A stretch of DNA of 49,139 bases, from positions 1 to 49,139 of the forward strand of contig JANXZM010000037.1 in the NCBI GenBank assembly GCA_025355505.1, in the 5' to 3' direction. Made by a program: the position numbers and the translations under genes. The notes beneath the pieces were generated by a model. It was not told the DNA's origin and searched no databases. It saw only the letters and a list, made by a program, of their open reading frames with translations. Positions 1-8,398 of this stretch are shown in pieces. This DNA comes from Acidobacteriaceae bacterium (GTDB lineage: Bacteria > Acidobacteriota > Terriglobia > Terriglobales > Acidobacteriaceae). Positions within the stretch are counted from its first letter, which is position 1. Each line of letters begins with the position of its first letter.

Positions 1-102
1 CAGAATCGCGTTCAGCACCGCGAGGTTGGTCAGGCTCACGTTGCCGCGCTGCCGCGGAAGACTGGACTCGATGCGACCGTACTGCGCCTCGGTAATCTCC
101 AT
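1..102 (-). CDS. IS5-type transposase, N-terminal fragment cut by window edge
   Basis: Only the first 34 codons are inside the window, reading leftward off the edge from an ATG at 102. The peptide begins MEITEAQYGRIESSLPRQRG and continues NVSLTNLAVLNAIL. From memory of the family this is the typical start of IS5/IS427-group DDE transposases (DUF4096-like N-terminal domain). Whether the gene is intact beyond the edge cannot be seen, and I could not fix the insertion-sequence end in the DNA between 103 and 202. Function: cut-and-paste transposition of its own element. Confidence 0.75.
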   Translation of the reverse strand, partial: MEITEAQYGRIESSLPRQRGNVSLTNLAVLNAIL

Positions 103-202
103 AAAAAGAGAATACCACAAAATCCTATTTAGTGTTAACACTCCCTAACACCTGAGACCTGCCTTTCTGTTACCTTATCCGTTTCCTGTTCTGGAGGTGG
201 GC

Positions 203-625
203 GTGGATTTTCTCAATCGGCTGCAGCCGCTGGCGCTGCTCATGATGCGTCTCGTTGTGGGAGCGATCCTGATCGCGCATGGTTATCACAAGGTTTGGGG
301 CGGGTTTCATCATCACATGGAGTTCGTGGAATCGCTCGGGATTCCGGGACGGATGGCATATCTTTCCGCGGGGACGGAATTTTTTGGCGGAATCGCAATC
401 GTGCTGGGATTGTTGACGCGCTTTTTTTCGTTTGCGATGGTGATCGAGATGGGCGTGGCCATCTGGAAGGTGCACTTTAAGAATGGGCTGACAGGCAATG
501 GTGGATTCGAATTCCCGCTGGCGCTGGCGACGATTGGGTTTACGTTGCTTTGTTTTGGCGGGGGGCCATGGGGGCTGACGTTTGGCAAGAGAGCGGGCGG
601 TGCGCGGAAAACCAAAAATGGCTGA
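203..625 (+). CDS. DoxX family membrane protein
   Basis: A small integral membrane protein of about 140 residues with four hydrophobic segments and the DoxX family hallmarks: an early LLMMRLVVGAILIAHGYHKV segment, a glycine-rich second helix with an acidic residue (GTEFFGG), and a final helix ending near GGGPWGLT. DoxX proteins are membrane proteins often tied to thiol or oxidative stress and quinone-linked redox reactions, but the substrate of this one is unknown. I prefer the GTG at 203 because GGAGG at 193-197 lies 5 bases upstream. An in-frame GTG at 197 overlaps that ribosome site and is less likely. It stands alone between the transposase fragment and a 390-base gap. Confidence 0.85.
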   Translation: MDFLNRLQPLALLMMRLVVGAILIAHGYHKVWGGFHHHMEFVESLGIPGRMAYLSAGTEFFGGIAIVLGLLTRFFSFAMVIEMGVAIWKVHFKNGLTGNGGFEFPLALATIGFTLLCFGGGPWGLTFGKRAGGARKTKNG

Positions 626-730
626 GGCTGTAGCAGACAGAAAGGTTGCGAAGAGCGACGGCTAGCGGCGGAAAGCATGAAGCAAAGGACCCAACACTTA
701 GGCTGCCAGGCTACGGCTACGGGAGATTCA

Positions 731-780
731 CTAAACCGGACATTTCACTTGCTACAAAAAGTGGACATTTTAATTAGCTG
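731..780. mobile_element. Possible insertion-sequence terminus remnant
   Basis: The gap 626-1016 has no convincing gene. It contains two copies of GGACATTT, at 738-745 and 763-770, exactly 25 bases apart and embedded in CCGGACATTTCACTTG and GTGGACATTTTAATTA. Repeated short motifs of this kind resemble the multiple terminal repeats of IS21-like elements. Further right, GGTAGTGTCTTAAACTTTGT (911-930) looks like an IS256-type end. Both readings rest on resemblance only; no transposase is left between them. Confidence 0.3.
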
Positions 781-1016
781 AGAACAGCAAAATTTAGCGA
801 AAAAGTGTGCATCTTTAATCTCCTCCGCCTGGGCAGAACAACTCTGTCATGCACCAGACATGCTCGGTCAAACTTTACCGAAAGACGAACAGGGGAATAC
901 CCGCGCCTCCGGTAGTGTCTTAAACTTTGTGTTGCTTTCCAAATACCTCATTGAAGACAGAACCCGGGCCTGGGCTGCCATTGCTCCCTTAATTCGACTC
1001 ATTTACATTGAACAGG

Positions 1017-1919
1017 ATGTCCACTACAGGCGAACGATTCGAGCGAGCGGTTCAGATCATGGCGCGGTTGCGGGCTCCGGGCGGATGCCCGTGGGATCGC
1101 GAACAGACCTTCGACACCATCAAGCCCTACACGCTGGAAGAGACTTACGAAGTCCTGGAAGCCATCGACAATCGCGACTGGCCGGAATTGACTGGCGAGT
1201 TGGGCGACCTGCTGTTGCAGGTGCTGTTCTATTCGCAGATGGCAAACGAGGAAGGGCACTTCTCGGTGGATGATGTACTCGACCGGCTCTCTAATAAATT
1301 GGTGGACCGGCATCCGCACGTATTTGGGGAAGTGAAAGCGGAGACTTCCGCCGAAGTGCTGCGCAACTGGGAGGCGCTGAAGGCGGAAGAGAAAAAAAAA
1401 CGGCGGGCGGCTGGAGGAGGCAAGCAGGCAGAGAACGCCGACGATGTCGATGCTCAATCGGTGCTCTCGGGCGTGTCGTCGAAAATGCCCGCCCTTCTCG
1501 AAGCGTATAAACTCAGTTCGCGCGCGGCGCAAGTCGGATTCGATTGGCCGGAGACCGAAGGTCTGTTCGAAAAGCTGGCAGAAGAAACCGCGGAGTTGCG
1601 CGAGGAACTGAAGGCTGCGCCCGTCAAGGGGTCGTCGAGGACGGGGATTGCTGGGTCGGGAAAGCCGCAGGTTTCGGCGGAGTTGCGCGAGCGTCTGGAA
1701 GCTGAAGTTGGAGATATGTTCTTCGTTCTGGTGAACATTGCGCGCTATCTGTCGCTCGATCCGGAGTCGGCGTTGCGGAAGACGAATGGCAAATTCAAAC
1801 GGCGGTTTCAATGGATGGAGGAGCGCCTGAGCGCCAGCGGACGAACGCCGCAGCAGGCGTCGATGGACGAACTGGAAACATTATGGCAACAAGCGAAGCG
1901 GGAGGAAAAACCGGCGTGA
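1017..1919 (+). CDS. mazG: MazG-type nucleoside triphosphate pyrophosphohydrolase
   Basis: All-alpha NTP pyrophosphohydrolase that hydrolyses (d)NTPs to the monophosphate and pyrophosphate, a house-cleaning and stress-modulating role in the cytosol. The N-terminal half carries the canonical block CPWDREQTFDTIKPYTLEET, then the metal-binding ELGDLLLQVLFY. A second MazG-like half follows (AEETAELREEL and EVGDMFFVLVNIARYL), so the protein has the two-domain layout of E. coli MazG. A Lys/Ala/Gly-rich linker (about residues 122-145) separates the halves and is variable in the family. ATG at 1017 is chosen; an in-frame TTG nine bases upstream is possible. The stop overlaps the next gene's GTG start, so the two are probably co-translated. 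Confidence 0.93.
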   Translation: MSTTGERFERAVQIMARLRAPGGCPWDREQTFDTIKPYTLEETYEVLEAIDNRDWPELTGELGDLLLQVLFYSQMANEEGHFSVDDVLDRLSNKLVDRHPHVFGEVKAETSAEVLRNWEALKAEEKKKRRAAGGGKQAENADDVDAQSVLSGVSSKMPALLEAYKLSSRAAQVGFDWPETEGLFEKLAEETAELREELKAAPVKGSSRTGIAGSGKPQVSAELRERLEAEVGDMFFVLVNIARYLSLDPESALRKTNGKFKRRFQWMEERLSASGRTPQQASMDELETLWQQAKREEKPA

Positions 1920-2722
1920 CCGGCGCGACCACCGGAAAAGCGACCGGGGAAGTGACGATCGGCAAGTGCGAAGCGCTTGCGGAGATGCAGGCCTGTTTTG
2001 CGCTGCAGAAGGAAGTGTGGAAGTTTTCGGACGCGGATCTGATTCCGGTGCGGATGTTCGTGGTGGCTTCGAAGATCGGCGGCCACGTGATTGGTGCGTT
2101 CGTTGAAGGGGACAAGGAAAGAAACGGCGAGAAAGAGTTGATCGGCTTTGCGATCGCGATTCCAGGGATGCGGAACGGGCACTGCTATCTGCACTCGCAC
2201 ATGCTGGCCGTCCGCCAGCAATATCGCAATGGGGGCCTGGGGCGGCGGATGAAGCTCTATCAGCGTGACGATGCTCTGGCGCGGGGTTTTGAACTGATGG
2301 AGTGGACGTTCGATCCGCTGGAGATCAAGAACGCGTATTTGAATATCGAGAAGCTGGGCGCGATCGCGCGACGCTACAACGTAAACCAGTACGGGATCAC
2401 GTCGTCGCTGCTGCACGGTGGTTTGCCCACCGATCGGCTGGTGGCGGAGTGGTGGATGAAGTCAAAGCGGGTCGAGGCGATTTTGAGGGAGGCTCCAGGC
2501 GCGAAGTTCGAAGCTCGTGCGCGCATCGATGTGCCGGCGGAGATCTATGAATGGAAGGCCGTGGCGGCGACGCGTGCGCAGGCGCTTGCCGTGCAGGCAG
2601 GCAATCGTGAGCGCTTCGACCGGGCGTTTGCCGAAGGATTGAGTGTGCTCGGCTATGAGCGCGACGAACGCGGGAATGGCCGATTCCTGCTGGGCGAGTG
2701 GGACGAAGGCTGGCGGTATTAG
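1916..2722 (+). CDS. GNAT-superfamily acetyltransferase (COG3375-like)
   Basis: A predicted acyl-CoA-dependent N-acetyltransferase of about 268 residues. The GNAT core is visible in the middle: a strand ending in LIGFAIAIPG, then SHMLAVRQQYRNGGLGRRMK, which matches motif A (the acetyl-CoA pyrophosphate loop, here QYRNGGLGRRMK), then the WTFDPLEIKNAYLNIEKLGA region typical of COG3375. The substrate is unknown. The GTG at 1916 shares bases with the mazG stop (GTGA) and has GGAGG at 1901-1905; an upstream in-frame ATG at 1883 has no good ribosome site. Translational coupling to mazG is therefore likely. The N-terminal 20 or so residues are Thr/Gly-rich and probably unstructured. Confidence 0.85.
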   Translation: MTGATTGKATGEVTIGKCEALAEMQACFALQKEVWKFSDADLIPVRMFVVASKIGGHVIGAFVEGDKERNGEKELIGFAIAIPGMRNGHCYLHSHMLAVRQQYRNGGLGRRMKLYQRDDALARGFELMEWTFDPLEIKNAYLNIEKLGAIARRYNVNQYGITSSLLHGGLPTDRLVAEWWMKSKRVEAILREAPGAKFEARARIDVPAEIYEWKAVAATRAQALAVQAGNRERFDRAFAEGLSVLGYERDERGNGRFLLGEWDEGWRY

Positions 2723-2758
2723 GGTTGGTCCCCCCAACATCCGCTATACTGATGAAGC

Positions 2759-3274
2759 ATGTCCGTGATCAAAAACATCGGAGCCATAGCCCAGGGAATG
2801 ACCATCACCCTGAAGGAGATGTTTCAGCCCTCGATCGTCGAAAATTATCCCGACGGTCCCGGCGCGCTGAAAGGGGCGAAGTTTGAAGAACGCTTTCGCG
2901 GCATGCACGTCCTGCAGCGCGATGAAAACGGCCTGGAAAAGTGTGTAGCCTGTTTCCTGTGCGCCGCCGCCTGTCCCGCGAATTGCATCTACATTGAAGC
3001 TGCGGAAAACACCGCTGAAACCCGAGTTTCAGGCGCCGAACGCTACGCCAAAACCTACAACATCGACTATAACCGATGTATATTTTGCGGGTATTGTGTG
3101 GAGGCCTGTCCTACCGATGCGATTACGCATGGGCATGGATTTGAGCTGGCGAGTTTCAATGCAAGCAATTTGATTTACCGGAAGGAACAGATGCTGGCGC
3201 CGGCTCCGGCGCACATGGGAGCCAATCAGGTGTTTGCGCAATCGGAAACAGATGCGGGCGTGACGGGAAGCTAG
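2759..3274 (+). CDS. nuoI: NADH-quinone oxidoreductase subunit I (two 4Fe-4S ferredoxin domain)
   Basis: Peripheral-arm subunit of respiratory complex I that carries clusters N6a and N6b and passes electrons toward the quinone site. Two classic CxxCxxCxxxCP motifs are present: C62/C65/C68/C72 and C107/C110/C113/C117. The N-terminal amphipathic stretch (GMTITLKEMFQP) is the usual NuoI membrane-associated helix, and the length of 171 residues is normal. What is odd is the position: no other nuo gene lies nearby. It sits between an acetyltransferase and methionine synthase, ahead of its own terminator, so it is either part of a dispersed complex I set or a second copy. The ATG at 2759 is the only sensible start. 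Confidence 0.92.
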   Translation: MSVIKNIGAIAQGMTITLKEMFQPSIVENYPDGPGALKGAKFEERFRGMHVLQRDENGLEKCVACFLCAAACPANCIYIEAAENTAETRVSGAERYAKTYNIDYNRCIFCGYCVEACPTDAITHGHGFELASFNASNLIYRKEQMLAPAPAHMGANQVFAQSETDAGVTGS

Positions 3275-3297
3275 CGAACTTCGAGATTGTTTCAGCA

Positions 3298-3330
3298 AAC
3301 GCCGGTCCCTGCGGGACCGGCGTTCTTGTA
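3298..3330 (+). terminator. Rho-independent terminator after nuoI
   Basis: A 12-base-pair perfect stem (AACGCCGGTCCC / GGGACCGGCGTT) with a TGC loop, followed by CTTGTATTG. It starts 24 bases after the nuoI stop and separates nuoI from metH. The T-tract is weak, but the stem is very strong. Confidence 0.8.
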
Positions 3331-3365
3331 TTGAGCAACAAGCAAAGGCCGGCGACTAAAAACTA

Positions 3366-6300
3366 ATGTCCAACTTTCTCCAAATCGTTAAGCAACGCGT
3401 CGTGGTTTATGACGGCGCAATGGGGACGAATATTCAGAAGCGGAATCCTACCCTGGACGATTACTGGGGAAAGGAAAACTGCAGTGAAGTTCTGGTGCTT
3501 AGCCGTCCCGATATTATTCGCGAGATTCACGCAGATTTTTTCCGCGCGGGCTGTGACATCGTGGAGACGAACACGTTTGGCGGGACGGGGCTGGTGCTCG
3601 GCGAGTTCGAACTGCGGGATAAAGTTCGGGAGATCAATCTGAAGGCGGCGCAACTGGCGAAAGAGGTGGCGGAGCAATTTTCGACCAAGGACAAACCGCG
3701 GTTCGTTGCAGGATCGATGGGGCCTACTACGAAATTGCCATCGCTCGGACACATTGGTTTTGACGCGATGGTGGAGTCGTATGAAGAGCAGGCGATGGCG
3801 CTGATCGAGGGCGGTGTCGATGTTTTGTTGATTGAGACTTGCCAGGATTTGTTGCAGGCGAAGATAGCGACGGTCGCAGTGCTGGAGGCAATGCGCAAAG
3901 CTGGAAAGCGGCTGCCGGTGCAGGTGCAGGTCACGCTGCAGGATACCGGATTGATGCTGCTCGGAACCGAGATAGGGGCGGCGCTGACGGCACTTGAGCC
4001 TTACGACATCGACATCATAGGCCTGAACTGCGCGACCGGGCCGGCGGAGATGAATGAAGCAGTCCGATATCTGGGGCTGAACTCCACTAAGTTCATTTCG
4101 GTTTTGCCGAATGCGGGACTGCCGGAGAACGTGGGCGGGCATGCGGAGTACAAGCTTGCACCGAAGGATCTGGCGGAGTTTCACAAGCATTTTGTAAAAG
4201 ACTACGGCGTACGGATAGTCGGCGGCTGTTGCGGGACGACTCCCGAGCATCTAAAAGCCGTGGTGGATGCGGTTTCCGGCGTGGAGCCGGCGCAGCGCGA
4301 TGTGAAGCCGGTAGGCGCCGCTTCAAGCGCATACACATCGGTGCCACTCGATCTGGAACCAAAGCCTCTGATCGTGGCGGAAGAGATGAATACCACGACG
4401 CGGGTCGATCACTTCCGCAAGCTGGTGCAGGCCAAGAAATACGACGACATTCTGACCCTGGCGAAAAAGCTGGCGAACGAGGGCTCGCACATGCTCGACC
4501 TGTGCTGCGCCATCGTGGGCGAGGACGAGAAGGGCTACATCTCCGCGATTCTGGAAAGAATTGCAACCCGCGTGCCCGCGCCGATCCTGATTGACAGCAC
4601 CGAAGCCGACGTGGTGGAAGAAGCTTTGAAGCGAATTCCCGGCAAAGCCATCATCAACTCCATCAACCTGGAAGACGGCGAGAAGCGGACATCGAAAGTG
4701 TTGCCGATGGCGAAGCGCTATGGTGCGGGCGTCATCGCGCTGACCATCGACGAAGAGGGCATGGCGCTGACGGCGGACAGGAAAGTCGCGATCGCGCATC
4801 GCATCTTCGATCTGGCTACACAAAAGTACGGCATCCGTCCGGTGGACTTGCTCTTCGACACGCTGACACTTCCGATTTCCACGGGGCAGGAAGAATATCG
4901 TTCGGCTGGCATCGAAACCTTGAATGCGGTGAAGCGGATCCATGACGAATTGCCGGAAGTGAAGACGGTGCTCGGGGTCAGCAACATCAGCTTCGGGCTG
5001 GACGCTTATCCGCGGCGCGTCTTGAACTCGGTGTTTCTGCACGAGGCGGTGGAAAATGGGCTGGACGTTGCCATCGTCAATTACACGAAGATTTATCCGC
5101 TGTACAAAATTCCGTCGGAAGAAGTGGAACTGGCACGCAAGCTGATTTATCAGGACCGGTCGAACGGAGATCCGCTACAGCTTTACATGCAGCATTTCAC
5201 GGGCATGAAAGGGAAGGCGCAGGCGCAGACGACGGCGCACATCGAAACCCTCTCGATCGAAGACAAGCTCAAGTACGCGATCATCAACGGCGAAAAATCG
5301 GTGGGCGAGGGCAAAACCAAGCGCAGCCTGGAAGAGTTGCTGGAAGAAGCTTTGGAGTCGTACACGGCGCTCGACCTGATCAACACGGTATTGCTCGACG
5401 GGATGAAGACGGTGGGAGATTTGTTCGGCGCGCGCAAGATGCAGTTGCCGTCTGTGCTCGATTCGGCGGGAGTGATGAAGGCGGCGGTCGCCTATCTCGA
5501 GCCGAAGATGGAAAAGAAAACCGGTTCCCAACAGAAAGGCACCATCGTTCTCGCCACGGTGAAGGGCGATGTGCACGACATCGGAAAAAACCTGGTCGAC
5601 ATCATCCTGTCGAACAATGGATACAAGGTTGTGAACCTGGGCATCAAGCAGGCGGGCGACGTGATTATCCGGTCGGCGCAGGAGCATGGCGCGGATGCGA
5701 TCGGCCTGAGTGGATTGCTGGTGAAGTCGACGCTGGAGATGAAGTACGTGATCCAGGAACTGGAACGGCAGAAGCTGGCGTTTCCGGTGATCTGCGGGGG
5801 CGCGGCACTAACACGCAAGTATGTGGAAGATGACCTGCGGCGCGAGTATTCGAGCTCGGTGTTCTACGGGGAAGACGCGTTCGCGGGGCTGCATGTGATG
5901 GAGGATCTGGCGTCGGAAGATCCGAAGCGCGAAGCGCGGCTGAAGGATGGCAGGACAGTAAAGGAATACGCGAAAGCGGCAGCGGTGGATGAAGAGACCG
6001 GGCCGGTGTTTTCGGAGCGCAGCGTGGTGGTGACGGATGCGGAGAATATTCCAACGCCTCCGTTCTGGGGCGTGCGGGTGGTTAAGGATTACGCTCTGCG
6101 GGAGCTTTTCAATTACATCAACGATACGGCTTTGTTCAAGAACCAGTGGCAGTTGAAGACGGCGTCGCAGGAAGATTACGCGCGGCTGGTGGAGGAAAAG
6201 TACCGTCCCATCAAGAAGAAGCTGCAAGAGGATGTGATGGAGGCGGGCTGGTTTGAGCCTAAGGTTGTGTACGGGTATTTTCCAGCCCAGGGCGATGGCA

Positions 6301-6857
6301 ATGACGTAGTGGTGTACGAGCCTAAGAGCGATAACCACGGAGGAACAGAGGGGAAAGAACTTCTGCGCTTTACTTTTCCTCGACAACGGGAAGGGCGGCG
6401 GCTTTGTATTTCCGATTTCTTTGCTGCTACTGCTTCCGGAAAGATGGATGTCCTTGGGCTGTCTCTCGTGACGATCGGGCCCAAGGCGTCGGTTGAGACG
6501 CAGCGGCTCTTCGAAGGCGGAGAATATACCCGCTATCTATATCTCCATGGCTTAAGTGTGGAGACAGCGGAGGCGCTTGCCGAGTTTCACCATAAGAAGA
6601 TGCGAGAAGAGTTAGGCATTGCGGGCGAAGACTCGCCGCACATTCGCGATCTGTTTCATCAGAAGTATCAGGGGTCGCGGTATTCGTTTGGGTATCCGGC
6701 GTGTCCGCATCTGGAGGATCAGACTAAGTTGTTTGCTTTGCTCAAGCCGGAGGAGAACGTCGGCGTGCGGCTGACTTCAGGGTTTTTGCTGGAGCCGGAG
6801 CAGAGTACTTCAGCGATTGTGGTGCACCATCCGGGGGCTAAGTATTTTGTGGTGTGA
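3366..6857 (+). CDS. metH: Cobalamin-dependent methionine synthase
   Basis: Transfers the methyl group of 5-methyltetrahydrofolate to homocysteine through protein-bound cobalamin, giving methionine and tetrahydrofolate. All four modules are present in 1163 residues. The homocysteine module (about 1-325) has zinc ligands in GLNCATGP and GGCCGTTPEH (Cys288, Cys289). The folate-binding barrel spans about 345-600. The cap and cobalamin domain (about 640-870) has the base-off loop GDVHDIGKN with His737. The C-terminal AdoMet reactivation domain (about 900-1163) has RYSFGYPACP. The presence of the last domain means reactivation uses AdoMet and a reductant. The gene is transcribed alone after the nuoI terminator. 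No cobalamin riboswitch fits in the 35 bases between that terminator and the ATG. Confidence 0.97.
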   Translation: MSNFLQIVKQRVVVYDGAMGTNIQKRNPTLDDYWGKENCSEVLVLSRPDIIREIHADFFRAGCDIVETNTFGGTGLVLGEFELRDKVREINLKAAQLAKEVAEQFSTKDKPRFVAGSMGPTTKLPSLGHIGFDAMVESYEEQAMALIEGGVDVLLIETCQDLLQAKIATVAVLEAMRKAGKRLPVQVQVTLQDTGLMLLGTEIGAALTALEPYDIDIIGLNCATGPAEMNEAVRYLGLNSTKFISVLPNAGLPENVGGHAEYKLAPKDLAEFHKHFVKDYGVRIVGGCCGTTPEHLKAVVDAVSGVEPAQRDVKPVGAASSAYTSVPLDLEPKPLIVAEEMNTTTRVDHFRKLVQAKKYDDILTLAKKLANEGSHMLDLCCAIVGEDEKGYISAILERIATRVPAPILIDSTEADVVEEALKRIPGKAIINSINLEDGEKRTSKVLPMAKRYGAGVIALTIDEEGMALTADRKVAIAHRIFDLATQKYGIRPVDLLFDTLTLPISTGQEEYRSAGIETLNAVKRIHDELPEVKTVLGVSNISFGLDAYPRRVLNSVFLHEAVENGLDVAIVNYTKIYPLYKIPSEEVELARKLIYQDRSNGDPLQLYMQHFTGMKGKAQAQTTAHIETLSIEDKLKYAIINGEKSVGEGKTKRSLEELLEEALESYTALDLINTVLLDGMKTVGDLFGARKMQLPSVLDSAGVMKAAVAYLEPKMEKKTGSQQKGTIVLATVKGDVHDIGKNLVDIILSNNGYKVVNLGIKQAGDVIIRSAQEHGADAIGLSGLLVKSTLEMKYVIQELERQKLAFPVICGGAALTRKYVEDDLRREYSSSVFYGEDAFAGLHVMEDLASEDPKREARLKDGRTVKEYAKAAAVDEETGPVFSERSVVVTDAENIPTPPFWGVRVVKDYALRELFNYINDTALFKNQWQLKTASQEDYARLVEEKYRPIKKKLQEDVMEAGWFEPKVVYGYFPAQGDGNDVVVYEPKSDNHGGTEGKELLRFTFPRQREGRRLCISDFFAATASGKMDVLGLSLVTIGPKASVETQRLFEGGEYTRYLYLHGLSVETAEALAEFHHKKMREELGIAGEDSPHIRDLFHQKYQGSRYSFGYPACPHLEDQTKLFALLKPEENVGVRLTSGFLLEPEQSTSAIVVHHPGAKYFVV

Positions 6858-7135
6858 GGCGGCTCAGCGCCGAGACGCGGAGGGCGCCGAGGATTTGTAA
6901 TTGGTAATTTAGGGCGCGGGACCGTCAGCACCCGCGTCTCGAAGAGCGAAGCTGTGAAAAAACCAGCCTCAAGATTCTAACTAGATGTGGCAGCAACAAG
7001 CTTATCGTTTAGATGGCCTATAAACGAAGTTTGCGGCGTTGGGATACATTTTAGGTCACCCGAAAAACTGGTCAGAATTTGTCGGCTAGTGTTTTTCACA
7101 GCTTCAAAGCGCGAGACGTGGGGCACCCGCCGTCC
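6858..7135. other. Intergenic region after metH with dispersed repeat
   Basis: No gene is convincing here. The segment 6894-6918 (TTTGTAATTGGTAATTTAGG then GCGCG) recurs in slightly altered form at 10446-10473, also just after a gene end. A GTGGGGCACCCGCC phrase at about 7110-7125 recurs at 17774-17787. Confidence 0.5.
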
Positions 7136-7591
7136 CTACCTGCGCTGGGGAGATGCTGCGATTGAACTGCCTTTTTCGGCGTACTCCGATTGCGTGCGGG
7201 AGTGGGCGGGCGAGTACCCTCGAACGATCAGCAGTCCTACCAAAACCGCGCTTACCAGCATGACCACCCTGATGTAGAGGCCGGCGTGAAATGCCTGGTC
7301 GCCCGCAGCGGTTCTTAGCAGGCCGGAGGTGGCGCTGACGGTGCAGAGGGCGAAATAGAATTGTTCCATCCATCCGCGGGAAATAACTAAGAGCCATAGA
7401 AGAATGGCGGAGACTATGGTGGAGATGGCGCAGAGAATCCATGTGGATCGGGAGACGGTGGATGGCATCCAGATGCCGGTGGCTGGATTGGCGGCAACCA
7501 TTTGCCGGATCGCGATCAGGAGGAACACTACGGAATGCACCAGGGCGACGATGGCGCGTTTGCGGTTGGTTAGGATGGAGAATCCGTCCAT
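7136..7591 (-). CDS. Uncharacterised four-helix membrane protein
   Basis: A protein of about 151 residues with no family I recognise. It shows four hydrophobic segments: IVALVHSVVFLLIAI, WILCAISTIVSAILLWLLVI, a weaker one around FYFALCTVSATSGLL, and VVMLVSAVLVGLLIV, with a positively charged tail. It is probably an inner-membrane protein. The reading frame is open up to 7672, but I prefer the ATG at 7591 (MDGFSILTNRKRA), because the extra upstream residues are of low quality and run across a CRP-type palindrome at 7630-7645 that would then sit in the promoter. The start is uncertain, as no good ribosome site is seen for any candidate. Its location next to metH gives no functional hint. Confidence 0.6.
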   Translation of the reverse strand: MDGFSILTNRKRAIVALVHSVVFLLIAIRQMVAANPATGIWMPSTVSRSTWILCAISTIVSAILLWLLVISRGWMEQFYFALCTVSATSGLLRTAAGDQAFHAGLYIRVVMLVSAVLVGLLIVRGYSPAHSRTQSEYAEKGSSIAASPQRR

Positions 7592-7629
7592 GCTTGAGGA
7601 TACTTTAGCGGAAGTGGCGGGCATGGGGC

Positions 7630-7645
7630 TGTGATCTGGATCACG
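7630..7645 (-). promoter_or_regulatory. CRP/FNR-family-like palindrome
   Basis: TGTGATCTGGATCACG matches the CRP consensus TGTGA-N6-TCACA at nine of ten positions. It is centred about 46 bases upstream of the preferred start of the leftward membrane-protein gene, a typical activator or repressor distance. A second, perfect copy occurs at 29058-29073 in front of another leftward transcript, which supports a real regulator site. No CRP/FNR regulator gene lies in the window. Confidence 0.6.
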
Positions 7646-7762
7646 CTGGGCGAGGAAGGTTGCCGAACACAAAAGTCAAAGGCAGAGTCAAAGGCCCACG
7701 CGGCAGGTTGCCGGTCCTGCGGAGAGGAATCCGAATAACGATTTCGCCGCTTTTTATTGGTG

Positions 7763-7801
7763 GCGGGGCGGGTGTTGCCGCGAGTCAAAAGCCCGCCCCG
7801 C
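7763..7801. repeat. GC-rich inverted repeat
   Basis: GCGGGGCGGG at 7763-7772 pairs perfectly with CCCGCCCCGC at 7792-7801 across a 19-base loop. It lies between two leftward genes without a T-tract, so it is more likely a structural repeat than a terminator. Confidence 0.45.
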
Positions 7802-7852
7802 TGCACCAGAGTCCACGCCCGCGGACAGAAGTGTTGGCGCCACGCTAGCTGA

Positions 7853-8398
7853 TCAGGCTACTAGAGAGATGGGCGGACCGGACACGGGCGGGCTTGTTTG
7901 GTGCAGGATGCCGCCGGTTGAGATGGGGGCCAGTGCTTGCAGGGCAGCGTAGGCCCGTTGGGCGCCGGCAAAATTACCGGATGTAAGGTTCTGGCCAAAC
8001 TGGTTGAGGTCCTGGAGCGGGGGATTCTGGGCGGTTAAGTCTTCGCTTCCGATGCTGAGAGGGTGGTAATGGTGGAAGTGGTTGGTCGAGGGACCGCCAT
8101 GGCTCTGGAGATCCTGTTGGATGGTAGAGAGATCTTTTTGCGCGCCAGCAAGGTTGCCGGACTTGAGATTGGTGGCGAGTTGATGGAAGGCTTGGGTCAC
8201 TGTGGCGGACGTGGAAGCAGAAGTGGCGGTGGGCTGCGGAAAAGCTTTCTGCAAGGTGGCGAAATCGGATTGCGCGGCCGAGAGATTGCCGGACGCGAGA
8301 TCCTGGCTTAGCTGTTGGATCTGCTTTTGGTTGGGGTTGCTGGCGCCCCCGAGCTGGTGTTGGCTGAAGGTGCTGTTCAAAATCGTGGAGATGGACAT
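7853..8398 (-). CDS. Uncharacterised protein with three GNLxxAQ helical repeats
   Basis: A 181-residue cytosolic-looking protein with no catalytic motif. Three copies of a roughly 21-residue unit are visible: LSQDLASGNLSAAQSDFATL (about 30-50), LATNLKSGNLAGAQKDLSTI (about 74-94) and FGQNLTSGNFAGAQRAYAAL (about 134-154). The core is (S/T)-G-N-(L/F)-x-(A/G)-A-Q, preceded and followed by helix-forming residues, so the repeat is probably a helix-turn-helix hairpin similar in spirit to TPR. Linkers are Ser/Thr/Pro-rich and one is His-rich (NHFHHYHP). The ATG at 8398 has GAGG a dozen bases upstream. It stands alone; a role in scaffolding or protein contact is inference. Confidence 0.75.
   Translation of the reverse strand: MSISTILNSTFSQHQLGGASNPNQKQIQQLSQDLASGNLSAAQSDFATLQKAFPQPTATSASTSATVTQAFHQLATNLKSGNLAGAQKDLSTIQQDLQSHGGPSTNHFHHYHPLSIGSEDLTAQNPPLQDLNQFGQNLTSGNFAGAQRAYAALQALAPISTGGILHQTSPPVSGPPISLVA

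Noticed and set aside
132-141. GTGTTAACAC palindrome between the transposase fragment and the DoxX gene
   Set aside because: Short, single copy, and cannot be tied to a regulator or an insertion-sequence end.
860-1273. Open frame overlapping the start of mazG
   Set aside because: Overlaps the conserved MazG N-terminus in another frame and has no family resemblance.
3331-3365. Cobalamin riboswitch before metH
   Set aside because: Only about 35 bases lie between the nuoI terminator and the start codon, far too short for the aptamer.
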